Origin: an uncultured Desulfobulbus sp.
GTDB taxonomy: Bacteria; Desulfobacterota; Desulfobulbia; Desulfobulbales; Desulfobulbaceae
Length of the DNA: 64,000 nt
Direction of reading: 5' to 3'
Assembly (NCBI RefSeq): GCF_963665445.1
Contig: NZ_OY762276.1
Coordinates: 2,493,501 to 2,557,500 of the forward strand
Positions 52,843 through 61,833 of this stretch are shown here, in pieces. Below the pieces are notes generated by a model. That model was not told where the DNA came from. It worked only from the letters and a program-made list of their open reading frames with translations, and made no database searches. The position numbers and the translations under genes are program-made. Numbering within the stretch: position 1 is the first letter of the stretch; every line of letters starts with the position of its first letter.

Positions 52843-53295
52843 ATGAGTAAATCACTTGTAGAAATGACTGCTGAGATCATTCAATCCCAGATCAGCAGCA
52901 AACAAATGACCACCGATGAAATCAAATCGGCCTTGAACGAGACTTTCCAGACCCTCAAGGCCCTGCAGGATACCGAATCCTGCGAGATGCTCGAAGCATC
53001 CAACGAACAGCAACCCGCGCCCCTGGATCCCAAGAAATCGATCCAAAAGAACAAAATAATTTGCCTTGAATGCGGGCAAGAATTCAAGCTGTTATCTGCC
53101 AAACATTTGAGTTCCCACGGCCTCACGAGGAAAGAATACCGCATTAAATACGGTTTTTCTGCCAGGCAACCGCTCTGCGCAAAATCGCTGACAGAATCCC
53201 GCACTGCTTCCGGAAAGGAACGTGGGATCCCGGCCAACCTGCTCAAGGCCATTGCCACTAAGACCAAGAAAACAAAAGCCGACAAGACGAAATAA
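52843..53295 (+). CDS. MucR/Ros-type zinc-finger regulator
   Basis: 150 residues. The Ros/MucR zinc finger is IICLECGQEFKLLSAKHLSS followed by HGLTRKEYRIKYGF (C-x2-C...H...H-type), then SLTESRTASGKERG and a Lys-rich tail. N-terminal SLVEMTAEIIQSQISSKQMT is the usual MucR leader. It probably represses transcription of nearby mobile genes. AAGGA lies 7 nt before the ATG. Confidence 0.9.
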   Translation: MSKSLVEMTAEIIQSQISSKQMTTDEIKSALNETFQTLKALQDTESCEMLEASNEQQPAPLDPKKSIQKNKIICLECGQEFKLLSAKHLSSHGLTRKEYRIKYGFSARQPLCAKSLTESRTASGKERGIPANLLKAIATKTKKTKADKTK

Positions 53296-53320
53296 CCCAG
53301 GCCTTCTTCTTCCCAAAATG

Positions 53321-53354
53321 ACAAGGGGCAATGCGAACACGCATTGCCCCTTGT
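53321..53354. terminator. Strong bidirectional terminator
   Basis: Perfect 15-bp arms, ACAAGGGGCAATGCG and complement, with a 4-nt loop. It ends the MucR-like gene from the left and the Mu-like minus-strand operon from the right. Confidence 0.8.
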
Positions 53355-53394
53355 AGTCTGTCACCGCCATAACCTGCCGGCCACCCAACAAGCG

Positions 53395-53853
53395 TTACTC
53401 CTCGACAAGTCGCTTGAGCTTCTCGGCATAGTCATTGGCCCGATTCCTTGCATTCAAGGCGGCCTTTTTGTATCCGCTTCCCAGGGAGTCAAACAGCACC
53501 ATTTCTCGTTCCTCATGCTGCATGAGGGCGGTATAGGCGGCAATCTTGACAGAGCGTTCCTGTTCGTCCCGCTGGGCAAGAAGCGCTTGCGTGTTGGTCT
53601 TGAGTTCTTCCCCCTGTTGCCGATACCCCAGAACCAACCAGAGGAACGCCACCGGCGCACAATACCCGGCCAGGATATTGCTCCACTCATCCAGCCTGAA
53701 CCGGGCTATATCGGGAAACCGGTACAGCAATAAACCACCCCCTGTCGCGATCCAAAGCAACGTGATGACGATCCCGAGTAAAAACCGCTTGTCCTCTGCA
53801 TTCTTCAACAGGGTCCCCATGCTGCTGCCGATTCTTTTTTCTTTCCACGTCAT
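53395..53853 (-). CDS. Hypothetical membrane protein, last gene of Mu-like block
   Basis: 152 residues. Two hydrophobic segments (FLLGIVITLLWIATGGGLLL; NILAGYCAPVAFLWLVLGY), then a charged coiled coil. Phage spanin-like, lysis or superinfection roles are possible from the layout only. It ends 40 nt before the bidirectional terminator. Confidence 0.7.
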   Translation of the reverse strand: MTWKEKRIGSSMGTLLKNAEDKRFLLGIVITLLWIATGGGLLLYRFPDIARFRLDEWSNILAGYCAPVAFLWLVLGYRQQGEELKTNTQALLAQRDEQERSVKIAAYTALMQHEEREMVLFDSLGSGYKKAALNARNRANDYAEKLKRLVEE

Positions 53854-53891
53854 GCTCTTTCTTTATCCCAACCGCACGTCCAATTGAAAAG

Positions 53892-53928
53892 AAAAGGCGT
53901 CAACGCATAGCCTGCCTTGACGCCTTTT
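53892..53928. terminator. Inverted-repeat terminator
   Basis: AAAAGGCGTCAA and its complement TTGACGCCTTTT, 12-bp arms with A/T tails on both sides, between the protease gene and the last membrane-protein gene. Confidence 0.7.
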
Positions 53929-53966
53929 GCTACGGCCATTTCCCGGCCGGACAACCTGGCCACCCT

Positions 53967-54644
53967 TCACGCCACCGTTTTCAAGTACTCCTCCCCGGAA
54001 ATCCCCATCCGCTGGCAAATCTCGTGTTCAAGATCAGTCAGTCCCTCCATATGATTCAGGGTATTGTGGTCGGAACCGTTCCGGGGATCAACTTTCAAAA
54101 ACTCCTCTTCCGAGATCCCCATTTTGGCGCAGACCTCCCGCTCCATGGCATTCAAGGCCCTAACTGTTCCAGCCGTGCCGCTGCCGTCTCCCCGGCTATT
54201 AAGCGCCCGTAAATGGAGGTTCGGCCGGTTGGTCAACCCCACAGAAGAAAGGGCCACAATGGCCCCGTTTGTTTTGCTGCAGACCAGTACCGGGCTCAGG
54301 TACCGGTATTGCCGGGTTGTAATCAACTGGTGGCCACTCCGATTCCAGTCAACCCGGCCCCAGATCGCCCCGTTCATGACCCGCAATTCATTGACCCAAC
54401 CCATGGCCGGGGCCGGATCGCCTTGCTTGGCCTTGAGTTCTGTGGAGTGCTCGATATCAACCGGCAGATCAACCCGGCCGTTTTGAAAGGCCTGGATGAT
54501 CCTCTGCGGGTTGTTGTTGGTCCAGTGGCGGCCGTCGCGGCCGATCACCTCGCCGGTGGGGATCAGCTCCACCCAGGCGGGCACCTGGTCACCATCCGGG
54601 GTAATTGTCGTGGTATTGAGTGCTGCCGTTGTCGTCTTTTCCAT
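53967..54644 (-). CDS. Mu-like phage protease (gpI-type)
   Basis: 225 residues. VPAWVELIPTGEVIGRDGRH, then DLPVDIEHSTELKAKQGDPA, YLSPVLVCSKTNGAIVAL and SSVGLTNRPNLHLRALNS. This is the Mu I / HI-type prohead protease pattern, with the conserved DIEHST and PALNR-like SVGLTNRPNL. In Mu it matures the scaffold. No major head protein gene follows, so it is an orphan morphogenesis gene. Confidence 0.88.
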   Translation of the reverse strand: MEKTTTAALNTTTITPDGDQVPAWVELIPTGEVIGRDGRHWTNNNPQRIIQAFQNGRVDLPVDIEHSTELKAKQGDPAPAMGWVNELRVMNGAIWGRVDWNRSGHQLITTRQYRYLSPVLVCSKTNGAIVALSSVGLTNRPNLHLRALNSRGDGSGTAGTVRALNAMEREVCAKMGISEEEFLKVDPRNGSDHNTLNHMEGLTDLEHEICQRMGISGEEYLKTVA

Positions 54645-54835
54645 AGTTGCTGACCTCTTGTTGGTGGCTGTTTGTTCCCGGCAAAACCTGCCGAATCACT
54701 GAACCCCGTTTAAAACCCGTTTAAAATCGCCTGTGTTGGGCGAACAGGACATTATCCGCCTATGGGGCCAATACGAAACAGGACGAAAACCACGGCGTTT
54801 TTTCAGGGGAAGAAGAAAGGGGGCAAAACGAGAAA

Positions 54836-54866
54836 CCGCCGTGCAGGCAAGCAACCTGCACGGCGG
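54836..54866. terminator. 12-bp-arm hairpin
   Basis: CCGCCGTGCAGG, a 7-nt loop, then the perfect complement. It lies between the coiled-coil gene and the protease gene; the 54645-54909 gap has no supported gene. Confidence 0.6.
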
Positions 54867-54909
54867 ATCCACGCGGAAGAAGGACCGCATGAAGATTTGA
54901 AGCAAATAG

Positions 54910-55905
54910 TTACAGCTGCACCCCCAAACGCTGCAAGGCCTGCTGTTCAGCGGCAATGGCCTCCGGGTTGTACCATTTCACCCCATCCACACTCAGTTTC
55001 CGGCACGAAGCAGTGGGAAACACCGGTAATCGTAAATGCAGTGCAGTCTTCCAGGGGATTGCCGCCCGGTCCTGCTCATTGCGCTTGACCAGGATGTTGC
55101 CCAGGGCGGCAAGGTGGCTGTACTTCTCCATCAGGGTGCTGGCCGCTTTGGCATATTCGGCCCCGATGGTGTCCAGCCGTACCAGCAGGAAGGCCTTGAC
55201 CGCATTGGGCTGTACCACCTGGCGCAACTCTTTGGCCCGCTTCTCCTTGGCCTCAAGCAACCGATTAAGCCCGGCAACGATCTCATCGGCCTGTTCTTCT
55301 ATAGCTTCGGCCCTGGTCCGGGCCTTTTTCAACGCCTGTTTGCCTTGTTCCAGTTCCTTTTCAACGGTGACCAGGTCGGCCTCGATCTCCTCCCCGATCT
55401 CCTTTTGTGCAAGCAGTTCCTGGCGTTTCTCGATCAGGGCATCGATAGAGGGGACCGCCTCCCAGGCTGATTCCATCTTTTGTTCCTGGTCGGCAATGGC
55501 CTGGCGGATCCGCTCCGCCTCGCGTTCCACCTGGCCCATTTCCTCCTGGATGGAAAGCAGATCCTGCAGCGAGCAGGAACAATCCATCCCGGTAAGCTCC
55601 GCCTGCAATTGGGCCAGTTCGGCTCGTAGAGGTTCCTGAAACGACTTGGCTTCCTGGTGGAGCCGTTCGGCCGCCTCGTGCCGCTGGCGATAAAGCTTGA
55701 GGTTGTTCTGCTGGTTGATGTTCATATTGCTTTCCCCGCCGGACTGCTGCAGGTATGCCTTGATCCTCTGGAGTTCCTGGCCAGCTTCCGAGGCCAGAGT
55801 GTCCAGGTTCGGCGCATGGCCAAGCTGCTTGGTTATGCTGTCGATCCGCTCCCGGATCGCTTCCCGCCTGGTCAGTGCCGTTTCAAATGCAAGTGTTTTG
55901 CTCAT
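54910..55905 (-). CDS. Coiled-coil phage protein
   Basis: 331 residues from ATG 55905, with AGGGAG upstream. Long helical coiled coil in the first 270 residues (EAAERLHQEAKSFQEPLRAE, EKELEQGKQALKKARTRAEA). CxC in GMDCSCSLQ. The C-terminus ends with KWYNPEAIAAEQQALQRLG. It resembles Mu-like early/middle helical proteins; no catalytic motif. Role unknown. Confidence 0.7.
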   Translation of the reverse strand: MSKTLAFETALTRREAIRERIDSITKQLGHAPNLDTLASEAGQELQRIKAYLQQSGGESNMNINQQNNLKLYRQRHEAAERLHQEAKSFQEPLRAELAQLQAELTGMDCSCSLQDLLSIQEEMGQVEREAERIRQAIADQEQKMESAWEAVPSIDALIEKRQELLAQKEIGEEIEADLVTVEKELEQGKQALKKARTRAEAIEEQADEIVAGLNRLLEAKEKRAKELRQVVQPNAVKAFLLVRLDTIGAEYAKAASTLMEKYSHLAALGNILVKRNEQDRAAIPWKTALHLRLPVFPTASCRKLSVDGVKWYNPEAIAAEQQALQRLGVQL

Positions 55906-55927
55906 GATGCTCCCTGTGGTAATGATT

Positions 55928-56233
55928 TCAGTCAGCGGCGGAAAGAATGTTCCATGTCTGCCGCTCAGCCAATCCGTATTTACGGGCCAGCTCCGCAACC
56001 GTCGCGCCCCTGTCGTAATCCTCGCGAAGGGCCGCGTTTCTGATCTTCCGTTTGAACTTGGCCAACATCGGAAAGGCAACGGTGGTCCCCTGAAAGTGGT
56101 TGGACAGCGCAATCGTCTTTTCAATGCCGACGATCTCCGCCACTTCCTGCAGGCTTTTGGGGAGTTCCTCGATTTTCGGCAGCATGGCCGCCGGGATTTC
56201 CATTCCTTCTATCTTGAGAACGCTATTCTCCAT
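55928..56233 (-). CDS. mor: Mor-family middle-operon transcription activator
   Basis: 101 residues from ATG 56233, with AGGGGG upstream. C-terminal HTH: IRNAALREDYDRGATVAELA and RKYGLAERQTWNILS. The N-terminal part has ALSNHFQGTTVAFPMLAKFK. Mor (and C) activates Mu middle promoters. Here the middle and late genes it would turn on are mostly absent. Confidence 0.88.
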   Translation of the reverse strand: MENSVLKIEGMEIPAAMLPKIEELPKSLQEVAEIVGIEKTIALSNHFQGTTVAFPMLAKFKRKIRNAALREDYDRGATVAELARKYGLAERQTWNILSAAD

Positions 56234-56453
56234 GTGCTGCCCCCTGTTCCGCTTTATGCTCCAATAAATCGATGGCCTGGCCAAGCTCTTCATTGACCCA
56301 GCCAAGTATGCGGGCAAGCCCCTCCTGGCCCTCGACGCTCATTTCCTCGTTGATACCGTGTGCTCCGGCCACATCCCGCAAAAAGGCCAGCACCTCCCTG
56401 GAGTTGCCGATAATATCGCGGGATTTGTGTTTGGGGTGGGCTGCCATCTTCAT
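56223..56453 (-). CDS. Small hypothetical phage protein
   Basis: 76 residues (MKMAAHPKHKSRDIIGNSRE, then EEMSVEGQEGLARILGWVNE and LLEHKAEQGAA). Helical, no family recognised. Its stop overlaps the Mor start by 11 nt. Confidence 0.65.
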   Translation of the reverse strand: MKMAAHPKHKSRDIIGNSREVLAFLRDVAGAHGINEEMSVEGQEGLARILGWVNEELGQAIDLLEHKAEQGAAHGE

Positions 56454-56461
56454 TCTGCCGT

Positions 56462-56893
56462 TCAACAATGCACCTTGTTCTGTCTGGTCACTCGGCGCTG
56501 CAGGTCGGTGATGAGAACATGCAGGGCCTGGCCGTCCTCCAGCCATTCGAACCGGTCCACGCCGAATTGCTTCTTCACTCGGCCATGCAAAGCGCCCATT
56601 TCGTAACCAAGGGCATTCCACAGGGCCAGAACCTTCTTTTGCTGTTTGGCTGCCGGGCCGGGCTTGACCGTGATGAACCGGCTTTTTCCTTTCTGTTGCC
56701 CCCGGCCGGGCTTGGGTTGCCAGCCTTTGGCCCTAAACAGCTCGATCAACTGCCGGGCCTGCAGGCTGGTGAGATCCTTGGCGGATCCCGTTTGAAAGTT
56801 GAAAAAGAGAATATCCCGGTAGGCCTGATCCGAGAGCGCCAGCTCTTTCTTGGCAATATGGATCTTGGCCAGGGTGGTTTTGTCGAGTGCCAT
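56462..56893 (-). CDS. gemA: GemA-type regulator (Mu gp16, DUF1018)
   Basis: 143 residues. LAKIHIAKKELALSDQAYRD, GSAKDLTSLQARQLIELFRA, then KKVLALWNALGYEMGALHGR and WLEDGQALHVLITDLQRR. This is the GemA signature; GemA affects host gene expression and DNA topology in Mu. AGGAGG lies 8 nt before the ATG. Complete. Confidence 0.9.
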   Translation of the reverse strand: MALDKTTLAKIHIAKKELALSDQAYRDILFFNFQTGSAKDLTSLQARQLIELFRAKGWQPKPGRGQQKGKSRFITVKPGPAAKQQKKVLALWNALGYEMGALHGRVKKQFGVDRFEWLEDGQALHVLITDLQRRVTRQNKVHC

Positions 56894-56907
56894 ACTGTTG
56901 CCTCCTG

Positions 56908-57246
56908 TCAGGCCTCACCGAATTCAAGCCGGTCGGCTTTATCGCTCAAGGCCATATATCGATTGAAATGCGCTTCTTTCCTTGCCGTCTTGAGGTAAAA
57001 TTGAGCAACCGCAACATGCCCGGCGTTCTTGGCGGGAATACGGATCTTTTCAAACGACTCCCACTTGTGATATTCAGCCTCGGCCTTTCGCCGAATCACT
57101 CTTCCCCTGGCGGCATCAAGGTCCTGTTGCTCAAGACGGCTCAGGGAAAAATGAAGATGCGGGTGTTTTAGAAGCTCCAGCAACTCTTCCTTGGTCAACT
57201 TGTCGATTTGCTCAATAATGCCGATGGTTGTTCGTTTTCTGGCCAT
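56908..57246 (-). CDS. Hypothetical phage protein
   Basis: 112 residues: TIGIIEQIDKLTKEELLELL, then QQDLDAARGRVIRRKAEAEY and YLKTARKEAHFNRYMALSD. Helical and highly charged. No family recognised. In line with the early operon of the Mu-like element. Confidence 0.7.
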   Translation of the reverse strand: MARKRTTIGIIEQIDKLTKEELLELLKHPHLHFSLSRLEQQDLDAARGRVIRRKAEAEYHKWESFEKIRIPAKNAGHVAVAQFYLKTARKEAHFNRYMALSDKADRLEFGEA

Positions 57247-57267
57247 TGCATCCGCTCTTTTTCACGT

Positions 57268-57283
57268 AAACGTAGAAACTTTT
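57268..57283 (-). repeat. Shared GTTTCTACGTTTA motif
   Basis: GGAAAAGTTTCTACGTTTA (minus strand) recurs at 63343-63362 on the plus strand. It lies in the short gap between two early genes. Confidence 0.5.
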
Positions 57284-57285
57284 CC

Positions 57286-57633
57286 CTATGCCGCCAGCCG
57301 CTCTTCCTTGACTTGGTTGGCAAAGGCGTGGATTTCCCGGTACTCGTTCAGCTTCAAGGTGGCCAGTTCGCAGGCCATGCCGATGGAGAGCAGGGTTTTA
57401 TGGTCCGGACTTGGCCCGGCCTCCTGGATCAGCTCCGCCACCCGTGCGGCCTGGTTGATCGCATCGCTTTTATAACCCTCGATTATTTTGTCCGAGGTCA
57501 GTTCGATACGCAGGTTTCTGGTAGCACGCATGATGGCCAGCAGGTCCGCATTCTTGCCCAGGGTGCCGAGGTGCAGGTTGCGCACATGGTTGCCGATTTC
57601 CGCCAAACTTCGATTGATCCGTAATTCGTTCAT
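57286..57633 (-). CDS. Hypothetical phage protein (early operon)
   Basis: 115 residues from ATG 57633, with GGAGGAG upstream. LRINRSLAEIGNHVRNLHLG, LLAIMRATRNLRIELTSDKI and LATLKLNEYREIHAFANQVK. Helical. It overlaps the upstream gene by ATGA. No family recognised. Confidence 0.7.
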   Translation of the reverse strand: MNELRINRSLAEIGNHVRNLHLGTLGKNADLLAIMRATRNLRIELTSDKIIEGYKSDAINQAARVAELIQEAGPSPDHKTLLSIGMACELATLKLNEYREIHAFANQVKEERLAA

Positions 57634-58208
57634 AACTCCTCCATGCGGGTGATGGTTGACCGGGCCTTGTTCAAGGCCTCGCTTGCTGTTTGTAAACTCT
57701 TGAGAGTGGTATCGATCAGGCTGACCGCCTCCTTTTTCTTGAGGCGCAAAGCGCGGAGCTTTGCCGCCTTGGTATCGTCTTCGGGCATGTCCACCAGATC
57801 GTTGATCAGGTGCCAGGTGCCGGGCAAACCGGGTTGCTGTTCCTTGCGGACCACATCCCGGTTGACCAGGATGCGCAGCCATTCCTTGGCATAGCCCTTG
57901 GAGACACCGGCCATTTCCATGAGATCCTCGACATTGACCCGGCGGCGCATCCGCAGGATCCGCCACATGACCTCGCGTTTGTTCGGTAGCGGTTTCTGCA
58001 GGGGTGGCCCGTAAATCCCCAGGGCGATTCTTTGCAGCCGTCCCGCCTTGTGGAGATCGCGCAAGGTGTTGGTCAGTTGTTTGTGCTCCCGGCTGTTTTT
58101 CAATCCCAGTTCAATGGATAGCTTCTCGGTATTCACCTGGCCGTTGCCCTGGTTGGCCAGGAGCAAAGCGGTTTCCAGTACGGTTTTGGAAAAGGATTGG
58201 TGGGCCAT
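57630..58208 (-). CDS. Winged-helix phage protein
   Basis: 192 residues from ATG 58208 (AGGGGGTG upstream). Two HTH-like parts: NTEKLSIELGLKNSREHKQL and VNVEDLMEMAGVSKGYAKEW, then a C-terminal helical tail. A DNA-binding regulator of the early region is likely. No known Mu counterpart was recognised. Confidence 0.75.
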   Translation of the reverse strand: MAHQSFSKTVLETALLLANQGNGQVNTEKLSIELGLKNSREHKQLTNTLRDLHKAGRLQRIALGIYGPPLQKPLPNKREVMWRILRMRRRVNVEDLMEMAGVSKGYAKEWLRILVNRDVVRKEQQPGLPGTWHLINDLVDMPEDDTKAAKLRALRLKKKEAVSLIDTTLKSLQTASEALNKARSTITRMEEL

Positions 58209-58316
58209 GTTCACCCCCTGATACCGGCGCGGATAAAGGCGGCATTGACCATTTTCGTGGTCAGTTGCGGAAGATTGTCGAAGATTTGGTGGCGCAACGA
58301 TCCTTTGGTCATGGCA

Positions 58317-59048
58317 TTACCCCTGCAGCCCGCACTTGCAGGCGATGGCGGCCAATTCCGCGTCCACCTCGCCGTTTCGGCGCAGGCTGGTTGCGGCGTG
58401 GGCCAGGTTGATGGTATCGCGGCGGACAATTCGCAGATCTCCGCCCGCTGCCCGGTGCATGATCTCAGCCGCTTGAGCATTTAGTTCAAGGCCGGTGCAT
58501 TGCCGGACGTACATCACCACATCGGTGGCGCTCACCGGTTCAAACTCCATGGCCCGGTAGGTGCGGGACCACACCCGGCGATTCTGTTTCATCAGGTGCG
58601 GCAGCTCCTCTTCGCCGATCAGGACCACGATGCCGCCGGTGATCTTGACCAGGTCGCGGATGATTTCGAGGAACTTCTGCCCGAATCGTTCGATCTCATC
58701 GATAAACACCGGCTGCGGGTTTGTAGTCATGGCCTCGATAATGGCGTCGAAACAGCGCCCCCGGCGGTTGGGGACTCGGCGAATGCCGAACTCCCGGCAA
58801 AGCTTCTGCAGGAAATCGAGTTCCGACCAGATCGATACCGTCTCGACATAGACGGAGCCATTGCGAGCCGCCCAGGTCTGGACGGTGCGCGTCTTGCCTC
58901 TCCCAGCCCGGCCCCAGATGCAGCCGAGCCGCTCATCACCTTCACCAGCTCCACCTTTGCCGATCTGTAGACCCTGCATCAGCGTCTCGAAAGATCTGAC
59001 GTTTTTGGTCTGGACAAAGGTCGGCTTGAACTTTACAGTTTCCGCCAT
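58317..59048 (-). CDS. MuB-like AAA+ target-selection ATPase
   Basis: 243 residues. Walker A GRAGRGKTRTVQTW, Walker B PQPVFIDEIERFG, sensor GGIVVLIGEEELPHL. MuB forms filaments on target DNA, stimulates transposase A and gives target immunity. The order A-then-B on the same strand is as in Mu. Slightly shorter than Mu B (312) because the N-terminal part is small. Confidence 0.9.
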   Translation of the reverse strand: MAETVKFKPTFVQTKNVRSFETLMQGLQIGKGGAGEGDERLGCIWGRAGRGKTRTVQTWAARNGSVYVETVSIWSELDFLQKLCREFGIRRVPNRRGRCFDAIIEAMTTNPQPVFIDEIERFGQKFLEIIRDLVKITGGIVVLIGEEELPHLMKQNRRVWSRTYRAMEFEPVSATDVVMYVRQCTGLELNAQAAEIMHRAAGGDLRIVRRDTINLAHAATSLRRNGEVDAELAAIACKCGLQG

Positions 59049-59133
59049 AGGTCATTCTCCCCTTTGATCTCTATTTGAGCTGCACGAGGCCGGTGTTCCC
59101 GCACCGGCCTCTTTTGATTCCTGTGATGCGGCA

Positions 59134-59454
59134 TCACGCCGAGAATCCCCTACCGTTCCGGTCGCTAAAGGCAATCCACAGCCCTGCCATCCACTCATCA
59201 GCAAGATCGGGATCGTCTTCATCTGCCAGGTGGCAACAACAAACGTTCAAATGGTCCCCAGCCTTGAACCCTGCATCAAATGCCCGACCGGCCATCACCC
59301 CGAAGGCGAACCCGGTGCAATACTCATCGCCCATGCTCCCATGGGCCTCCAGCGGACCATCAGTAAGGAGACTTTCTTCCTTGCCGTCAAACACGCCTTC
59401 GTCAAAAGCAGTTTCATCAAACATGTCCCATGCGGGTGCTGCTTCCGTCTGCAT
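59134..59454 (-). CDS. Acidic hypothetical phage protein
   Basis: 106 residues, very acidic (DMFDETAFDEGVFDGKEE), with CCCHLADEDDPDLADEW. Between the A-type and B-type genes. No family recognised; possible small regulatory or DNA-mimic protein. Confidence 0.65.
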   Translation of the reverse strand: MQTEAAPAWDMFDETAFDEGVFDGKEESLLTDGPLEAHGSMGDEYCTGFAFGVMAGRAFDAGFKAGDHLNVCCCHLADEDDPDLADEWMAGLWIAFSDRNGRGFSA

Positions 59455-59491
59455 CGCTGTAACTCCTTAAAAAAGTTTTCTATTTCGTCTC

Positions 59492-61624
59492 TCAAGAGTG
59501 TAGACTTGAGGCCGCTTTTCGCCACATCAGGCCATATTTGATCCGGCAGGACTCCCAGTACTCAGGAAAATTGAGATAAGGCGCGGTCTGCTCGAAAAAC
59601 GTCATGAAATCGTTCCATTCCGGGGTTAACTCTATCCCCTGGGCGCTCATTTCGATCAGCCGTTCGTAACGGTCGGAATCGTTCAACCGCATCAGCTCTT
59701 CTTCCTGCGCTCTGGCATCCGCCTCTTCCTGGAAGCGGGTAGCCTCGGCCACGTCGCGGCGAAGTTTCTCCGCATCCAGGTTGATCATTTTGCGGGACGC
59801 TTTGACAGTCTGCGGACCGTCGCCGCCTAGCACGCCGATCTCGGCCATCTGCCGCCGGTGGTTTGGCAGGATCTCTTCCCGGAGCAAGGTCCTGGCCAAA
59901 GCTGAGGCCTGTTTTTCCTGATCCTTCTTCTGTTCTATGTGCTGCCGCAGCTTTTCCTTGTCGGCTTCGTTGCCCAGCTGGGCCGCAGCCGGGTGCAGCT
60001 TCTCCACCGGCGTTGCCTCACAGATCAGATTGCCGTCCTGATCCATCACCCAGATTGAGCTGGTGTCCTGGAGGTCATAGCGGATGGAAACCTTGTGTCT
60101 GCGGCCGTAGAGGGCTGGGTGATAGTAGTTCTGGCCCCGAAAGGTGATGCCGTTACGGTGGATGGTCTTGATTTCCAGGCTCATCATCAGCCAGAGCAGC
60201 TCCGCCTTGTCGATGCCTGGCCCCTTGCCCTCGACAAAGACTTCCAGCGGGGTTTTACCTTCAAGGTGACCCCGTTGCGGCCGTCTGGCGTATTCATCGA
60301 ACCAGTAGGCTATCAGGGTGTGGGCCTCCTCCATTGTCAGGCAACGGTTGCCGAACTGTTGTTCATGGATTTTGCGGTGGAGCTTCTCCCCGCGCATCAT
60401 ACGCGGTGGCTTGTCCTTGATGCTGGTACCGGTGTAGCCCGGCACCAACCGCTCCAGTTCGGCAAAGGTTCCGAAAAAGCGCTCAACGGTCTTTGACTGG
60501 CCATGGTAGGGCCAGGCATGGATGGTCTGGCAGCCCATTCGTTCATAGAGTCCGGCAAAGCCTGCTTCGTCGAAACTTTGCGAACCTTTGAAGAACCGGG
60601 CCTTGAATGCCCTGCCGTTGTCCAGGTAGACCACGCGGGGATACTTGCCCAGGCGGATAACTGCCCGGCGCAGGGCAGACGATATGGCGGCGGTGTTCTC
60701 GGTGGGCATGATCTCCCAGCCCAACGGCATGTTGGAGCGCATGTCGTAGAACAAAATCAGGGTCATGTGGTTCTGAACCTTGCCGGTCCAGGGGTTGACG
60801 ATCTCGAAGTTGAGGTTGTGACCGTCGGCCACGATAACGTCTCCGACGTTCAAGACGCTTATGTCCCGTTCGATGTACATGGCGCACTGATCGTTCCACG
60901 CCTTGGCCCCCTTGCGGGCAAACACCCACAGGTGATAGTTGCGTTCCTTCCATTGTCGCAGCCATCTTCGGTAGGTGGCCTCGCTTTGGCTGTTCCCGAT
61001 TCCCTGTTGCTGCATCACCGCCGTGGCCACCCGGTAGGCTTCTGAGATCCGGGGACTGTTCGGCCGGAGCACACAACGAAGAAATATCTCGGTCTGTTCT
61101 TCGCTCAGTCCGCACGTGCCCCGCAGGTGTGCGCCGCGTTTATCGGCCAGGTGAAAGCAGTCGTTGCCGTGTCTGCGAACCTTGACCGACCAGCTCTCGA
61201 TAGTTTTCCATTTGATCGGTCCTAATTGCTCATAGAGGTGCGGCCAGGTCAGCCCGGAGTTGTAGGCCTGCTCGAACTCCAACCGCGCCGACACCTTGTT
61301 GCCCCAACCGGCGGCTGCCAAAGCCCGGTTGTAGAGGGCGAGCAAGGCCGCTTTGTATTGCATTTTCTCCTCCATCCGTTTGTTTACGGCGGGAGGGATT
61401 GTTGTTGCCGGGGTTGATAACAGGTCGCCAGCACTGTGCTTGGCGGCGAGAGCCACTTGTATGGCCTTGGGGAGCTGGTCGACCAGGTACCGCTTTTCCT
61501 TGCCACCTCGAACGCTTTTTTCTTCGAAACACCACCCTTCTTTTTGGGCTCGCCTTGCAGCATTGGTTCGATGAATGTTCAAAGCCGTAGCAATTTCCTG
61601 GATGGTGACCAGATCCGCCATCAT
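59492..61624 (-). CDS. Mu-like transposase A (DDE integrase core)
   Basis: 710 residues from ATG 61624. N-terminal winged HTH (TIQEIATALNIHRTNAARRA), further HTH domains, then the catalytic core: DVIVADGHNLNFEIVNPWTG (first Asp), VVYLDNGRAFKARFF (second Asp) and KTVERFFGTFAELE (Glu). The C-terminal beta barrel and helical tail (MuB-interacting) follow. It cuts phage ends and joins them to target DNA. Slightly longer than MuA (663). Its start overlaps the upstream stop. It appears intact. Confidence 0.93.
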   Translation of the reverse strand: MMADLVTIQEIATALNIHRTNAARRAQKEGWCFEEKSVRGGKEKRYLVDQLPKAIQVALAAKHSAGDLLSTPATTIPPAVNKRMEEKMQYKAALLALYNRALAAAGWGNKVSARLEFEQAYNSGLTWPHLYEQLGPIKWKTIESWSVKVRRHGNDCFHLADKRGAHLRGTCGLSEEQTEIFLRCVLRPNSPRISEAYRVATAVMQQQGIGNSQSEATYRRWLRQWKERNYHLWVFARKGAKAWNDQCAMYIERDISVLNVGDVIVADGHNLNFEIVNPWTGKVQNHMTLILFYDMRSNMPLGWEIMPTENTAAISSALRRAVIRLGKYPRVVYLDNGRAFKARFFKGSQSFDEAGFAGLYERMGCQTIHAWPYHGQSKTVERFFGTFAELERLVPGYTGTSIKDKPPRMMRGEKLHRKIHEQQFGNRCLTMEEAHTLIAYWFDEYARRPQRGHLEGKTPLEVFVEGKGPGIDKAELLWLMMSLEIKTIHRNGITFRGQNYYHPALYGRRHKVSIRYDLQDTSSIWVMDQDGNLICEATPVEKLHPAAAQLGNEADKEKLRQHIEQKKDQEKQASALARTLLREEILPNHRRQMAEIGVLGGDGPQTVKASRKMINLDAEKLRRDVAEATRFQEEADARAQEEELMRLNDSDRYERLIEMSAQGIELTPEWNDFMTFFEQTAPYLNFPEYWESCRIKYGLMWRKAASSLHS

Positions 61625-61833
61625 GCCACCGTATCCATATCCTTCGGCAGCCCCAGATGTTGTTCGGGACAGCCTTGGTCCCTCAGGTATTGCAACACCT
61701 TCCGCAGGTTCTTCTTGCCATCGATGGTCAGGGAAACCGGGGTATGGTTTCGGTAGCCAAGAGCCCGTCTGGTCGATTCGACGGTCAGTTGGTTGCGAAG
61801 CATCCATATCCGTATTTCGGTTGAGTCCCTCAT
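61621..61833 (-). CDS. Small HTH-like protein before transposase A
   Basis: 70 residues: STEIRIWMLRNQLTVESTRR, then ALGYRNHTPVSLTIDGKKNL and LQYLRDQGCPEQHLGLPKD. HTH-like. Overlaps both neighbours by ATGA, so the early operon is coupled here. Confidence 0.75.
   Translation of the reverse strand: MRDSTEIRIWMLRNQLTVESTRRALGYRNHTPVSLTIDGKKNLRKVLQYLRDQGCPEQHLGLPKDMDTVA

Noticed and set aside
54762..55088. 108-codon plus-strand frame over a hairpin
   Set aside because: Runs through a terminator-like hairpin and into the coiled-coil gene on the other strand; basic low-complexity sequence.
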